DNA of 64,000 bases, from the NCBI GenBank assembly GCA_019009955.1, contig CM032232.1, positions 70,907,001 to 70,971,000 of the forward strand, read 5' to 3'. Shown one piece after another: positions 1-12,425 of this stretch; position 1 is the stretch's first letter, and every line of letters begins with the position of its first letter. The notes below the pieces were generated by a model. The model saw only the letters and a program-made list of their open reading frames with translations. It was not told the origin of the DNA and did no database searches. Source of the DNA: Riptortus pedestris. Lineage: Eukaryota > Arthropoda > Insecta > Hemiptera > Alydidae. The position numbers and the translations under genes were made by a program.

Positions 1-999
1 AGAAACGAGGCCGGAAAAAAAAGTAAAGACAATAAAAATGAAGAATGAGACTTGGGACAAAGGGGTTGTTTTTGTTGTGGCCCTTTTGAAAAGTAGTAGA
101 GAAATTATTAATCAGACTTGACTTTTATTTTGGTTAATGAAGCAGGAGGTTGAAAGGAAGCATGTTTACTGGGGCCCTGACAGTGGGCAAACAGCTGTAG
201 ATCAACAGCTTCCTTATAAACCCCACTAAATCAGAGGATCAGCTTCTTCTTTTTTCTACAAACATCTTGGTGGCATTTTTAGAGATTTCCAACCTATTCG
301 GGGCGATTTTCGAGGGGACCTCTCATAGTATTTTTAAATGCTTTTTAAACTAGAAAGGCTCTAAAACTGCCTGTGATATAGTACGCCGTAAAGATGGGCT
401 TCTTCACATTTAATGAAACTGGTAGTAATTCTTCAATGGCCTATTTTAAAAAGAATCCCTTTAAATCTTTCATCTTTCACTCCATGCTCAAAATGGCTTT
501 CTTTATATAATCTATTATTTTATTCCGTGGTGCAATTGTTATAATTAATTACATCAGTGTGAAGTGTAACCTGGTTAATGTGAGAGTGAAATATTTCCTA
601 AATCTACCTCCCTAAAAAAGGTTCCCCCCTTCTCAAAATAAATAATAAAAATCCACTTTCACAAATATAATATTATCATTGTGAGGAGTTCGGCTATCTG
701 CTCCAGCGTTTTGAATTTTCGTTTGTATGCAAATTTTCGATGGAAATGCATCCATCATCGTCATGCAATGTTTTAATTTGAACAGTTACTTCATTAAATC
801 ATATGTTTTGTATTCTATTTTAATATGGCTTTCCACGTTTCAGAGGGTATTACACCGCCCAAGCCGTTTATTGTATTTGTTCTCTTGTTAATTTCCAGAG
901 CTTCTAGAACTAATCTTTTATCGAGGTGGTCTTCTCTAAGTAGAACTTTTGTCTCGACGAACTTGATTTGGAGAGAGCAAATATAATATTAAAATTTTA

Positions 1000-1237
1000 C
1001 TAATAGAAAACAAAATAAAGACTGGAAATCACATTTTCAATAATATTAGTTCTATAGATTTTTTCGATCTTACTTATAATAACGGAGAAACTTTGAATTT
1101 TCGGAATCCACTCCCCTGTCCCTTGGTCCGGTATCAGCCAGTAACAAACTGGATCTTTAGTTTTACATAAAGCGCTAACATACCAAGTTTGGTAAAGGTC
1201 ATACATATTTTGCGATTTCCCCGCTAGACTGTTAGAA

Positions 1238-1293
<56 letters not shown>

Positions 1294-1415
1294 AAATATT
1301 TTTGAGTTATCTCATGTTCGTCATTTCCTGAGTAGGACTAATAGACGTTTGAAGAAATTTTTTTTAAATTGCGTCATGTTTACAACCTCAATAGCTGATT
1401 TCCCTAGCTACTAAA
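1000..1415 (+). mobile_element. HLE copy, 5'-truncated and diverged
   Basis: Right-hand two thirds of the dominant repeat family of this window. In order it keeps the GGTTCTATA-like block (here TAGTTCTATAGA), the C-rich tract with GGTCCGGTATCAGCC, a TA/TG microsatellite (about 1240-1293), and the 3' end AATAGCTGATTTCCC followed by a decayed second hairpin half and CTAAAA. The 5' end with TCCGTCACGC is missing. Divergence from the other copies suggests an old insertion. Confidence 0.7.
1240..1293. repeat. (TA)n(TG)n microsatellite inside an HLE copy
   Basis: Perfect TA run followed by a TG run, in the position where nearly every HLE copy carries a dinucleotide repeat. It is part of the element rather than an independent locus. 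Confidence 0.9.
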
Positions 1416-3593
1416 AAAAATATTTTGTCCAAATACATTAATTTCCTTAAATTCATCGACGTCCAGGTATTACAGAGAGAAGAGATTGAATTATTCACCG
1501 AACCTCATTCCTTTATTATTGTACAATTTCATGCAGAAGGTCCGGGCGAATCTGGGACCCTTCTTATGGGAAATAAGCGCAGCATGTAGATACACCAAAG
1601 AAAGGTTATATACGTTTATTTGTGTCTATCTGTCTGCTCTTGAACGGAAGATCAGAACATCGGAATGATTTTCATCATCTATGAGGTTTCTGAAAATTAT
1701 TTGTATAACGTTTGTTCGATGTAGTTGATTGAAGTATTAACATATTATTTGTATACGACGAGTTATCAGACAGTTTCGGCCCGATAATATATAATGATAG
1801 TTATAACAGTGTGTGTGTTTAGCTAATTTATTTCCGTCCTCTCGAGAGGATATAATAGTTACTGAGTTCCTGTTTCCTCCAAATGACCGTGGTGTCGTTG
1901 GTGACGGGCCTTATCGCACTCGCCTTTTATTAAATAACAATTAATAGTCGCAACACTTATTTTAAATATTCATTAAATACCATAAAAGCGCGGAAGCCTA
2001 TCTGCATAATTTATTCATTGTAGTGGAGGGGGGCGGTGTTTATGGAGCATGGCGAGGAAACAAACTGTGGTTCATAATTCAGAGCTGGGCCTGTAGTGTT
2101 GGGGAGCTAGGAACAAGGACTGTGAGACAATGGCAGTGCTATTCCAGTCATTAAGCCACTAAGGGTGGTGGTTTTCGAGTGGGGGGCTCAAGGGTAAATG
2201 GGAGGGGGTTACAAAAAGATAAAATTCCACCTCTCCCAACTGCATAATAAATTGTTTGGCGTAACGGGGTGTTCCAGGCTCTGGCCCTAAATAAAGGCAC
2301 CCTCTCGCCCCTGTAATTAGCATCATAAGTATGTTCGTGTGACCGTCCGTGTCGGCTGCGGGTGCCCCTTCTATCGGATGTAGAGAGGATGCCAGCAGGT
2401 GGCCGACGGACGACACAGGATATACGCTCAGTGAGTCTTCCAAGAGAAAGAAAGGCCCTTTAACCTTGGCCTAGGTCTTGGCTATCAAAGTAACTAGAAC
2501 TGAACGAAATTAATTACTTGAATATGGAGTAGGGCCTACCATTATTAAAGGAATATTAAATCACTTACATAACTTATTAATTGCTTTCCCATAGAGAAAT
2601 CACAACCAGAACACATACATAATGCTTCCACTACAAGTACATATATTTTTTTCACTGAAACAAATAATCAGTGGCTACTACTCCATTTTCAGCAGAAACT
2701 ATAAAGCCCCGTCAAGACCAGAGTTGAAGTATTTAAATCAGATACCTATCTTTTAGTTTGTATTACTTGTTAACATTGATCATGAGGCTTTGAGGAGATT
2801 CAAAAGGTGCCACGAATATCCTATTTGCGGTAGATTTGGATTGATTAAAAATTCCAGCCACCCAAAAATGTCCTCGCTGTATGTAAAGTTGTGAAACCAA
2901 AACATACTCTAATGAGAAAAATATGTCTTTAAAACAATGGTCTCATATATTTTTTGGGAAGGCAAAGTATATGGTTAATTTTTCCGTAAGCCCAATCCTA
3001 CATTTGAAGAATTATAGCTATGAGCAGGTTACGTTTAAATATTTCAACATTTGTTTCAATAATATCAACCAATACTTAGCAACCATATGTAAGTGCGGAT
3101 TTCGATAATGCAGTCATATGCCCGGAGTTTCACTGCTCGTAAGAATTTCCAAGCTCGTAAGTTATAGCACAGTTGGCATTTCGAAGCCTTTTTCCAAGGA
3201 AAATGTTACACTATAATAACGTGATTTTTTTATTTTTTTTTTTGGTTTCCTAGCGAGACTATCACTTCAAGCTAGCATTAGCGCCACCCAGAGACACTAC
3301 ATATCCTCTTTCTAGCATACGAGGAAAGTAACTTCGTCTGCAAAGGCGATTTCTTCCTTCTTACTCAGTGTAGTGTCGAATCCATTTATGATGTTACCCA
3401 ACATAAAAATAATCCAAAGCAACGTGAAATTGGAATAAAAAAAATAGCCATTTATGAACGCCCCCGATTGAGCTTTGTTACCAAAGTGTGAGGGTGCTTA
3501 TAAAAATCATTCCAGATGTTTATTCGAAAAGTTCAATCCTTTTCGGAGAACTCTTCCTGCCCCCAACCGAGAGGCCAATGACCACCAAATGGC
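1416..3593. other. No gene seen; moderate-GC unique stretch at 1.86-2.46 kb
   Basis: No recognisable gene or repeat. About 1860-2460 is more GC-rich and less repetitive than its surroundings. It holds several homeodomain-type TAATTA/ATTAAT cores and a CCATAAA motif near 1980. The reading frames here look like chance frames. A conserved regulatory element is possible but not shown. Confidence 0.3.
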
Positions 3594-3972
3594 TACGTTA
3601 TTGAGGTTATAGTCATGATGCAATTTTTGAAATTTTTCTTCAAATATTCATCGATACTACCCAGTAGATGACAAAAATGAGCTCCACACAGCATGTTGTA
3701 ACATAATATATATATAACAATAACATAATAGCATTAAAAAAATATAACAATAATTTTCCGGTTTCGGAAAGTAAAACAATAACTGAAAGTCGTTTGCAGA
3801 CCTGTTTGTTTACATATGAAACGCTTTCCGCATGGAGGGGAAAGATTTCTTGGTATGGTTTGTATTTATTCACCTAATATGGTGGCGTTGTGTAAGCAGT
3901 ATGTTGGTTTATCTATTACTAAAATTCACGTGGGAAATCTGCATAGTTTACGCAGCCCCTGCGTGACGGACT
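3594..3972 (-). mobile_element. HLE copy, internally deleted
   Basis: Both ends are recognisable in minus orientation. At the high end is the complement of AAAGTCCGTCACGCAGGGG with CTGCGTAAACTATGCAG. At the low end is the sequence before the 3' hairpin (GAGGTTATAGTCATGATGC), although the terminal hairpin half has decayed. At about 380 bp it is shorter than typical copies and lacks most of the middle, including the C-rich tract and the long TA run. Confidence 0.75.
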
Positions 3973-3974
3973 TT

Positions 3975-5317
3975 ATTTCATTAAAAAGAAAGCTCCACCG
4001 TATTCTGAGGGAGTTGTTTATTCTCAGGATAGTTAACTGTATTATAAACTTCCGACAAGTTAATATCATTTATTATTGGGGTAATTAGGTCAATTTTTTA
4101 ATGGAGAAGTGAAAGGTATGGGCGTTGGAAGGTTTACTTTTATTTTTACAGCTATTGATAGCCTGAATCTTTGTGTTCAAACAACTTGTCCTTGTAGTGA
4201 CTGACGAACAAAAAGTGCAAAAAAGCGTGAATGGTACAAGTGCGTGAAGAGCAGACAAAACGCAGAGGGGGAGAGGGAACACTTCTCAATTTGCTCGGTG
4301 CGTACGTGCGTTGCCAAGTCCTAGCTTAACCTACGAACATGCGTCTCGGCTGATCTGTGCCGCGTACGAGCGTCTTACGCAACTCGGCCCGCTCGCTCAC
4401 CAATGGGTTCGTTCAACTTTCTTAGAGAGCTATCGATCTCCCGTATCTTTCAGTCAATCTTTAGGTGAGAGAAAGGCTTTCCAACAATGGCAGCGAAAAA
4501 AGAAAATTTAGTTTCAAAAGGCGGCCGTTTTAAAGAACTATATAAAGACAAAAAATACAAAGCTGACAGTCACTAACAGTTTCTCATTAAGGAGACAATT
4601 CAGTCTTTAGGCCTTTTTGCGGGAAAAGTTCATTTTTTATTACAAAAAAATTAAAAAAAGAAGTTTTAATTTTAATAACTTCGACTGAAAGTGACGTTTT
4701 CACTTGAAGAAAAAGAGTAAAAAAGAAAAAGATGAAAAGAAAGTTCTTATAATTATAAATTATGTCATGATGAGAAGAGTGATTTGCTAACCTCATTATT
4801 TCAGCCCACCTCAAAGTACGTCGACCCAGTCTTTCATCAACCCGTTTCTGACGAGAAAGTATGTAGTTATGTCTGGGAACGGCAAATGAACTTCAAACTC
4901 AGCAATTACTGCTAAGGCAGAAAGTTATTTAGCTCATTCCAGCAAAGTGTACTCTTTGGTTGAAGCACAATATAGCTTTTTTAGATTAATTGCTTCTGTC
5001 AATTGCCAGAAAAAGTGTGTTTTTGACGAGATTTAAGCCTTCAGAATCTTCAAGAACTAGCAAATTTGCTAAGTAAACTTAAGTTCATCTGCTAAAACCA
5101 TATGCCCCAGTTACTAACTATCTGCTAGAGCTGTGATTTCCTTCAATGGTACGGGTCATACATTTAGTAGTTTATTGTTTCGTAAATTTTGTACACCTTA
5201 TTTGTGAGACTTTTAGTAGATTTCCCTTAACAGCACTCAGCTATTGAGGTTTTAATCATGACAAGATTTTCTTCAATTTTTCAAATGACGAAAATGTGGT
5301 CCGTTCAAAATTGAATA
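3975..5317. other. No gene seen
   Basis: Unique AT-rich sequence. Slightly GC-richer around 4290-4450, with no codon pattern I can defend and no RNA gene. Confidence 0.4.
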
Positions 5318-5600
5318 TAGATCCAATTTAATAATGATCATAATTTTAAAAGAAGGGAATTGGTCAGAACCACATCATATATTATTTATATAATATATAA
5401 TATAATAAAGAACTTATAAAGTTTATGAAAAGTATAGGTATGGATTTAGCAAAAATACATTAAAGTTAATTATGAGAAAAGAGAATTATAATTCTATATA
5501 TTTACCTTATATAGACTCGCAAATTAAACATCGAGTTTAACTTTAGTTAATTTTCATTTCGTTTATTAATTTTATTTATAATCATCTCACTTATTTTAAT
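5318..5600 (+). repeat. Left member of a ~280-bp direct duplication
   Basis: Aligns by eye with 6893-7205 in the same orientation. Shared blocks include CATATATTATTT, AGTATAG.TATGGAT, GAGAATTATAATTC and ACTCGCAAATTAAACAT, at roughly 80% identity with small indels. About 1.3 kb separates the two. They could be degenerate terminal repeats of an element or simply two copies of an interspersed repeat; no coding domain lies between them. Confidence 0.7.
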
Positions 5601-5880
5601 ATTATATTACATTTTTATTATTTTATTTTATCTTTCTATTATTTCATTCTATTTTTATTTTATTTTATCTTTCTATTATTCCGTACTATTTTTATTTTGT
5701 TTTATCTTTCTATTATTCCGTACTATTTTTATTTTGTTTTATCTTTCTATTATTTCATTCTATTTTTATTTTATTTTATCTTTCTATTATTCCGTACTAT
5801 TTTTATTTTGTTTTATCTTTCTATTATTCCGTACTATTTTTATTTTGTTTTATTTTTATTATATTTCATTGTATTTTATA
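5594..5880. repeat. 37-bp minisatellite, about 7 copies
   Basis: Tandem T-rich units, each starting TCTTTCTATTATT and ending TATTTTGTTTTA. Successive TCTTTC starts fall at about 5668, 5705, 5742, 5779 and 5816, giving an exact 37-base period. Units vary between TTCCGTAC and TTTCATTC. The F/Y/L-rich open frames here result from the repeat and are not genes. A run of about 18 A follows at 5930-5946. Confidence 0.9.
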
Positions 5881-6319
5881 AATGAAATGTATTTGAACAT
5901 GTATTCAAATAAATAACTTTTCAAAAGAAAAAAAAAAAAAAAAAAAGGCCATGAGCAACTAACTGGAAGTTTACTAAAAATATTGCAGGTACCGTATTTT
6001 GTTTAGTCTGTTTCTATGAATTTGGTACATAAAATACATTTTCATGATGGAATAAAGTAAATAATTTTGAAAATCATGCAGAGTTTAGAATATTTATTAT
6101 ACAGAAACTGTAAATGTTATAGTACCGTAATCAGGTAAATTATTGGAATAAGTAACTGGAAATTTATAAGACATGATTTTTACAATGATAACATCTTGAG
6201 TCGAAAATTAGTGATCAAGAGATTACTTGTTGTTTTCAAATAACAGATGACAGGAGAAGACTGATGGTTCTATTTTCACTGGTATTTTTTTTCTACTTTT
6301 TTTTTTTTTTCCTTCTACC

Positions 6320-6770
6320 CGGAGAAACCCTTACCAGTTTCTAGATGTAGATATATCTCTAGAGGTAGGAAAAGGGCAAGGTGCCCTAATAGGTTTGCCC
6401 TAGATGGGAAATAGCTGCTGGCGACAGGGTTGCCACTACCAGCAGGGGTGGTTACACCCTTCAGGTGCTACGTGACCCAGGGCAGCCAACCACACGGCCC
6501 TAAGGGCCCCAGCCACTTACAATTATACCCCCGCCCAGGTCAAAAAGCACCCTGTCCTATTTCACAGTTCTATTGTCTCTTTTCTCTTATTGTCTTTTTC
6601 TGATTTGTCTTATTTCTCGGTCTAAACATATTAGTTGAGGATACCGAAAACTTTACTCAACAACCCCTCACAAGAATTCCTGTAATTGGATCCAACTGGA
6701 GGGTCTGCCAATCGCCCAGTGTCAATTGGTAAATGCGAAGCTGCAAGTACATCGTCCTCAATAGATTAAT
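6320..6770. other. GC-richer unidentified stretch between the duplicated blocks
   Basis: Markedly higher GC than its flanks, with CCAGCAGGGGTGGTTACACC and AAGGGCCCCAGCC-type sequence, but no long frame in any phase. It could be the untranslated or decayed interior of a transposable element, since it sits between two direct copies of another block. I recognise no protein motif. Confidence 0.3.
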
Positions 6771-6892
6771 TATAGATAAACGAGCAAGAGCCCATTATTT
6801 AACAACATTTAAAATTCAAGACAATGACAAATGTACTTGAGAATCAGAGACAACACAAACATTTTTACATATGAGTGTTCAACATTTAATCA

Positions 6893-7205
6893 AAATAGAT
6901 CAAATTTAATAATGAACATAAATTTAAAAAGAGTAAATTGGCCAAACCACCTCATATATTATTTAATAAATATAATAAAGAACATATAAAGTTAATCAAA
7001 AGTATAGATATGGATGTAACAAAAATACATTAGAATGTAAAGTTGATTGTGAGGAAAGAGAATTATAATTCAATATATTTACCTTAGATAAACTCGCAAA
7101 TTAAACATAGGTTGATTTTAACTTTTGCTAATTTATTTATTTATTTTTCATTTCATTTATTAATTTTATTTACAATTATGTTACTAATTTTAAAATTCTA
7201 TTTCA
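6893..7205 (+). repeat. Right member of the ~280-bp direct duplication
   Basis: Same order of conserved blocks as 5318-5600. It is followed, as in the left member, by T-rich TTTTATTTTATC-like sequence, but here the 37-bp unit is not amplified. A G(10) run ends the T-rich part at about 7272. Confidence 0.7.
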
Positions 7206-7209
7206 TTTT

Positions 7210-9508
7210 TATTTTATCTTTCTGTTATTTCATTCCATTTTATTTTTATTATTATTATTTTATTATTATGAGGGGGGGGGATTTATACTCAGTAAAAACT
7301 GGAATAAAATCCATATCGGGGGAAAATCCAACAGATATGGAGTTTGTGATTGTGACATGTTAAGGAGAATTTAAAAATTCCTTATATAAGTGTTTATTTA
7401 ACTTTCTTTTCTTTATTATAAAAATATTTACAAAAAAAAAATATAAGTTATGAACCCTGTGTATAAAATCAGAAATATTTTCACATTTTTATTAGATTTC
7501 ACTTCAACTCCACAGGCAAGAATCAATGAAAAATGCCAGATTCTTCACAGATATTTATTGCAAGTAGCAGAGCGCTTTCAGTACACTCTCCACATCATTA
7601 GTGTCCTTCTGGTAAACACAAACCATTAAAAATTTTATCCGAAAAGTCCACACTCAAAGTATTTACTATATGAATTAAACTAGAAAAAAAGAATGACTAT
7701 TCGATAGTGCAGGTATCTTCTCAATTCAAAATTGTAAATAAAAATAAACAAGACATTATTTTGCATTAATAACTAATTAGAGACATTATAATATGTGAAA
7801 TAATAATATTGCTAATATTATGTCATAACAATATATATCATCCATGTACTCATGAGTGTCGTTAGTAACATTTAGTTAATATTACATCAACTAACTTAAT
7901 ATTACTTAACTTTATTCGGTATAATTGAAATAGGTTAACATTAACAATGACCAGTTATAATTAATTATTTAGCAAAGTAATGTTACTAATTACTTTCCAA
8001 TATTGCTCCTAAGACTCTAGGCAGGAACATGTCAGCCCAATGAGGAAGTAACCATGCAATTCACTATATTATTATTAGGAGGACGATGTAACCTAAAATT
8101 CAACAATTGTTTTATTTTCTTTGGGCAATGATGGCTAAAATCCGTAATTGTTACATTCACATCGTTGACAGGCTGAAATAGATAGAATATAAATCTTGGA
8201 TTAAAGTTATCCCATAATGTTCATCACATAACACAAATATTCAACACAAATCATCTCTGAAACATGTACAGTAAATGTGTAGAAAATCAAATTCAGTTGT
8301 TTTGTCCGTGATGTAAAAAGGAGAAGTTAGAATAACTTATGATTAGAATAGCTGTTATACGTAAAATATATGAAATAATAACGATTTCCTGTAGAAATAT
8401 AAAGATTTGATTATCATATTAAGTTCTTAATAATGCCTAAATTGTCATAAAATTAGTCATGATTCAGTTTTAAGCTCGCAGCATTTGTCTAATATTGACA
8501 AATTTACTTAATTCACTAGTCTAGGGCAGAATATCAACATTATTAAGGATTTATTAAACTACAATTAAGGGACTTTTTAAAAAATTTTGAAGTAATAAAA
8601 AAATTATGTTATTTTTATTTAATTTTTTTAGCTGCCTATAAACAGTAGCATGCTGCAAAGAATTGATATGAAAGGATGCTCTTCATTATATCCAGTTGAT
8701 CCACCAATTACTCAAATCTATGGACTATTATGAAGAAAAAGAATATAATATAGGAACACATAAGTAATTCAAAAACAATAAATCTAATAATCGATGGTTG
8801 AAAAATGTCTGTCATATGAAAAATTTGCTTCAGTTTTGAGTATGCACTGATAGCATGTACTTCCTTTTAATATAAATATGACTATAAAATATGTTACAAC
8901 AGAATAATTTATATATTTTTTTTAAATTGCCAATGCAACTATATTATGTATTAAATTTCAGGTCACAAGATTTCAAGCTGCCATAAATGTGCTATCGAGA
9001 ACAGAACTCTTTCTTACATTTCTGGAAGTCAAAATCTTATACTGGTAGACGTTATTTAGAAAGCTACGGGCATTGTCTCTTTGGCGCATCCGAATAAAAA
9101 ATATGCACTCACAAAATAAAGACCCATATTATATGTGATTTGTTAGTTATTGGAGTTCTACCTCGTAAACAACCATTCTTATTAGTCGCCAAAAGTCAAC
9201 ACATTTTACACTAAAAATGTCCTTTTTAAGCTCACTCATAGCTTAATAGTGCATTTTAGCATCAATAAACAAAAATAAATGACATTTAGATTTATAAAGA
9301 GCAATTTCATATTGGCGGGAGTTTTCAAAAAGGTTCAAAGGACTACTGAATGCATGTTTTACTTAACAGTCTAAACAAATTTATAATAACCTCAAAGTTT
9401 AAAAAAAAGAAGAAAAAAAATGTAAATCTTATGAAGTAATTATTACAAAAACCTACTTTTATATTACAGATGCCTTTGAAAAATAAAACGAAATAAATCA
9501 GAGAATGC
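7210..9508. other. AT-rich, no gene seen
   Basis: About 2.3 kb of AT-rich sequence with frequent stops in all frames. I see no repeat family member, RNA gene or regulatory site that can be supported. Confidence 0.5.
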
Positions 9509-9830
9509 AGTTTTAAAATGAATCTATTATTTATGTTAATTTATTATTGAAGCTTGCGAATTAGGAAAAGTGCATTAGCCGATTAGATTTCAACCTCTAC
9601 TATTAATGCTTAACGCAATTAATCACCACCACTATGTAACTATGTAAGATGATGATGATGGAAAAATGGGATAGAGATGGTTGGCCCCCCAGGAGGGAGA
9701 CCTAATATAAGTTAAAGAAAGACTCTACTGAATTAATCATGGTGGATTGGATATTTGCTTGGAAAAGGCAGGTCCTTGGAATAGTCTGGTTTTAGGGGAT
9801 TCTCAGCTCTGAAAAGTCTGTACAGTATCA
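9509..9830 (+). repeat. Left arm of a ~320-bp inverted repeat pair
   Basis: Inverted complement of 11620-11945. Matching blocks from outside in are TTTATTATTGAAGCTTG, GTGCATTAGCCGATTAGA, GCGTTAAGCATTA (as complement), AAAGAAAGACTCTACTGAAT, CATGGTGGATTG and CTGTACAGT. The arms enclose about 1.8 kb. They may be long terminal inverted repeats of a DNA transposon or foldback element, or two opposed copies of one repeat. Confidence 0.75.
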
Positions 9831-11094
9831 TATAGATAAATATTATATATTAGTAGAAAATGGCGCGTTGCCTTCTAGGGAAATATTCCGTGTTGTGTTC
9901 TTCATAATTCATTGATTGCATGTGGAAGATGGAATAAGCGTGTTTACGAATATTGGATCTAGTACCTGGCATTTTTGATGAACACTATTGGCTACGAATA
10001 TAATTGAATACCAGCTGAATGAATTGTATACGTGTTGTGAGTATATAGCCAATGAATCAGACGTTGAAGATTAACGAACTTAAAATATTCACTTAACCGG
10101 TCTTAATTTATTGAACATTATTTATTTCAAAATAGATGTCATATAAATGATAATAGCTTAAATGAAAATGTTATACTTAGAATATTGGAAATCAAGCCCG
10201 CCAACTGCTGACCGTAACAATGCGTTTGGAGCGACTTAAAGCAAGACGAAGACTGTTTTGGTGGTGCCCCCACCTCCAAGTTATAACTTGCCGTTACATC
10301 ACTCTTGTTTACTTTTCCTCGCTCGAAATGAGGAAGCTGAAGGCTTCCAGCAAATCAAAATAAAGAGGAGCCATAAGTCCTGCAGGGGCTCTGGAAGCGG
10401 AGACCTGTGAATTTTGACGAGGTATATAAAAACAAGAGCGATCTTCAAAGCGGTCACACTTCAGAGGTACAAATGACCTGTCAACGGTGCCCTTGGCTGA
10501 GCAACGTGACACCGGGCCCCAGAGAGATACAAATGCGCCTGTTTGATCGTACCATTTCTACCTTGAATGAGGGATGGGAAATTCAAATGTCTCACACCGT
10601 CGTCCCGACAGTTAGGCAGAGGATGCAAATTGCTGAAGCGGCTTTACTAGAGGGTTTATGCTAAAGCCGGGGAGAGGTAGCGATTCCCAAGGTCCGCGGC
10701 GAATATTTCAAGGGATGCGCTTCCTTCCATATTTATAGGGTCCGTCTTGAAAAGGATTTTTCCATTTGGGCCGGGCTCTTTGAGCAGTAATAGCTCTCTG
10801 GGGTTGAAAAGCGACTCCTTCAGAGTCCGCTCCTTCCTCTCTGCCCAGCTTCCGGGGCTAAAGAGGATTATTGAAGATATTTCTCATCTCCGGTTCCTAC
10901 TTCCATCTCCTTTTCAAACAGTTATACTAGCAATATACCCCACCTGCTCCAGATTTACTACCGCTATTTCTAGATATTTCTCTGACTCTAGAGAGCCTGT
11001 TATGAGATCTGCACGTAAGCCTTTTTATTTAGTCAGCCCTGACCAGAATCCACAATAAAAATCACTAACAGAAAACCCTTATCTAGGTGAGGCA
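9831..11094. other. Interior between inverted arms; higher GC at 10.2-11.06 kb
   Basis: No transposase or other domain recognised. From about 10240 to 11060 GC is clearly above the window average, and short open frames run on both strands (about 10407-10664 and 10747-11058, plus) without a motif I recognise. Several ACAAATG/ATGCAAAT-like words recur near 10468-10630, including one ATGCAAATTG at 10623. This could be cargo, a single-copy regulatory region or a decayed gene. Confidence 0.3.
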
Positions 11095-11405
11095 AGTCCT
11101 CAAAGTATTGAAAAAACAAAATGTATTTCGTGGAGGGGGGAAAAAAAGTCCAATTCTTCCCAAGTTTTATATTTCAGCGCTAAGCGCCTTCGAAGACTAT
11201 TGTCTCCATTTTCAGAGCTACTTGCTTGCGCTCAAAGGGAAAGACGGCGACTCTATCTTTGTCACTTGCTGTCTTTCCCTATGACCGCTTGCAAGTAGCT
11301 CTGAAAATGGAGACAACAGCCTTGCAAAGCGTTTAGCGCTGAAATAAAAAACTTGTAAAGAATTGGACATTTTTTTTCTCTCCAAGTACACAATACTCTT
11401 CACTT
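11095..11405. repeat. Long near-perfect hairpin, ~100-bp arms and 25-nt loop
   Basis: Arms 11148-11245 and 11271-11369 are inverted complements with roughly 10-12% mismatch by eye. Key paired blocks are CAGCGCTAA, TGTCTCCATTTTCAGAGC, TACTTGC and GGGAAAGAC. The loop is about 25 nt (11246-11270). Weaker pairing continues outward to about 11105 and 11400. It may be a palindromic MITE or a source of hairpin RNA. Its centre (11258) is not the centre of the outer inverted arms (about 10730), so the two structures are separate. Confidence 0.85.
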
Positions 11406-11619
11406 CCAACGACACTGCTGTGAAAAAACTAAATGTATTTCCTCGCATGATTATATGTTTCTTGCATGTACTATCACCGGGGTGTAAAAGGTATTTTAAA
11501 TTAATTAAATATATTCCATTAAATGTTCATAACCGTTCTAATAAGTTCGAATTTAGACAACCAACCAAACTAGAAAACAATTAAACTTTAGGCTTTAACT
11601 ATATATACATTTTTTATTT

Positions 11620-11945
11620 CAGTTCACTGTACAGAATTTTCATAGCTGAAAATCCCCCAAAACCAGACTTCAAGAACCTGTCTATTCCAAGCAAATATTC
11701 AATTCACCATGATTAATTCAGTAGAGTCTTTCTTTAACTTATATTCAACCTCCCTCCTTGGGGCTAACCATCACTAACGGGATAGTGATTCCATCATCAT
11801 CACCTTACATAATTACATAGTGGGAGTGATTAATTGCGTTAAGCATTAGTAGTAGAGTTTCTAATCTAATCGGCTAATGCACTTCTACTAATTCACAAGC
11901 TTCAATAATAAATTTACTAAAGCTTAAAGCAATTTAAAACTAACC
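11620..11945 (-). repeat. Right arm of the ~320-bp inverted repeat pair
   Basis: Partner of 9509-9830. The similarity ends outward at about 11945, after an AAGCTTAAAGCAATTTAAAAC-like block, and inward at about 11620 near TGTATATATA. Confidence 0.75.
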
Positions 11946-12425
11946 GATTACTGACTATTTCTTAACCATTTTGTAACTAGCCAATATTTCCCAAGTGCAT
12001 TCAAGTAAAGATCATCACCATGAATAGGTTTAATCTAACTGACCAGAAGTAATTGTATCTAGAGGCATGTCGAATATAATTGGAATGAAAAAAAGAATCT
12101 AAATTAATTCTCCTGAAGATTACCGTAGGAAGAAGATTTGTTCGAGCCTGGAACCCTTCGTTACGAACTAGGTTCCTGCCAATGTGCAGAAAACACGTCG
12201 AATGTTTTGTGTCATCACAAAATATGGCGAGATGTCAGCTACAAACATCTCCAAAGGGTACAAAATGATTGACAGTTTTATATCTGTTTGTTACAAACAT
12301 GATCAAAGCAAAGCACGCAGAGTTTGTTGATAACAATCACAACCTCCTATCGGGATATAATTAAACCCAAAAGGGAGTTGATATGAGAAAAAGAGACAAC
12401 GATTAACCTTTCACTGCAGAAATAA

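Noticed and set aside
5697..5916. F/Y/L-rich plus frames
   Set aside because: Overlapping frames produced by the 37-bp T-rich minisatellite, without independent coding evidence.
10407..11058. Two plus-strand frames of 85 and 103 residues as host genes
   Set aside because: No recognisable domain, no supporting splice or start context, and they overlap minus frames of similar length in GC-richer DNA; described only as unidentified sequence.
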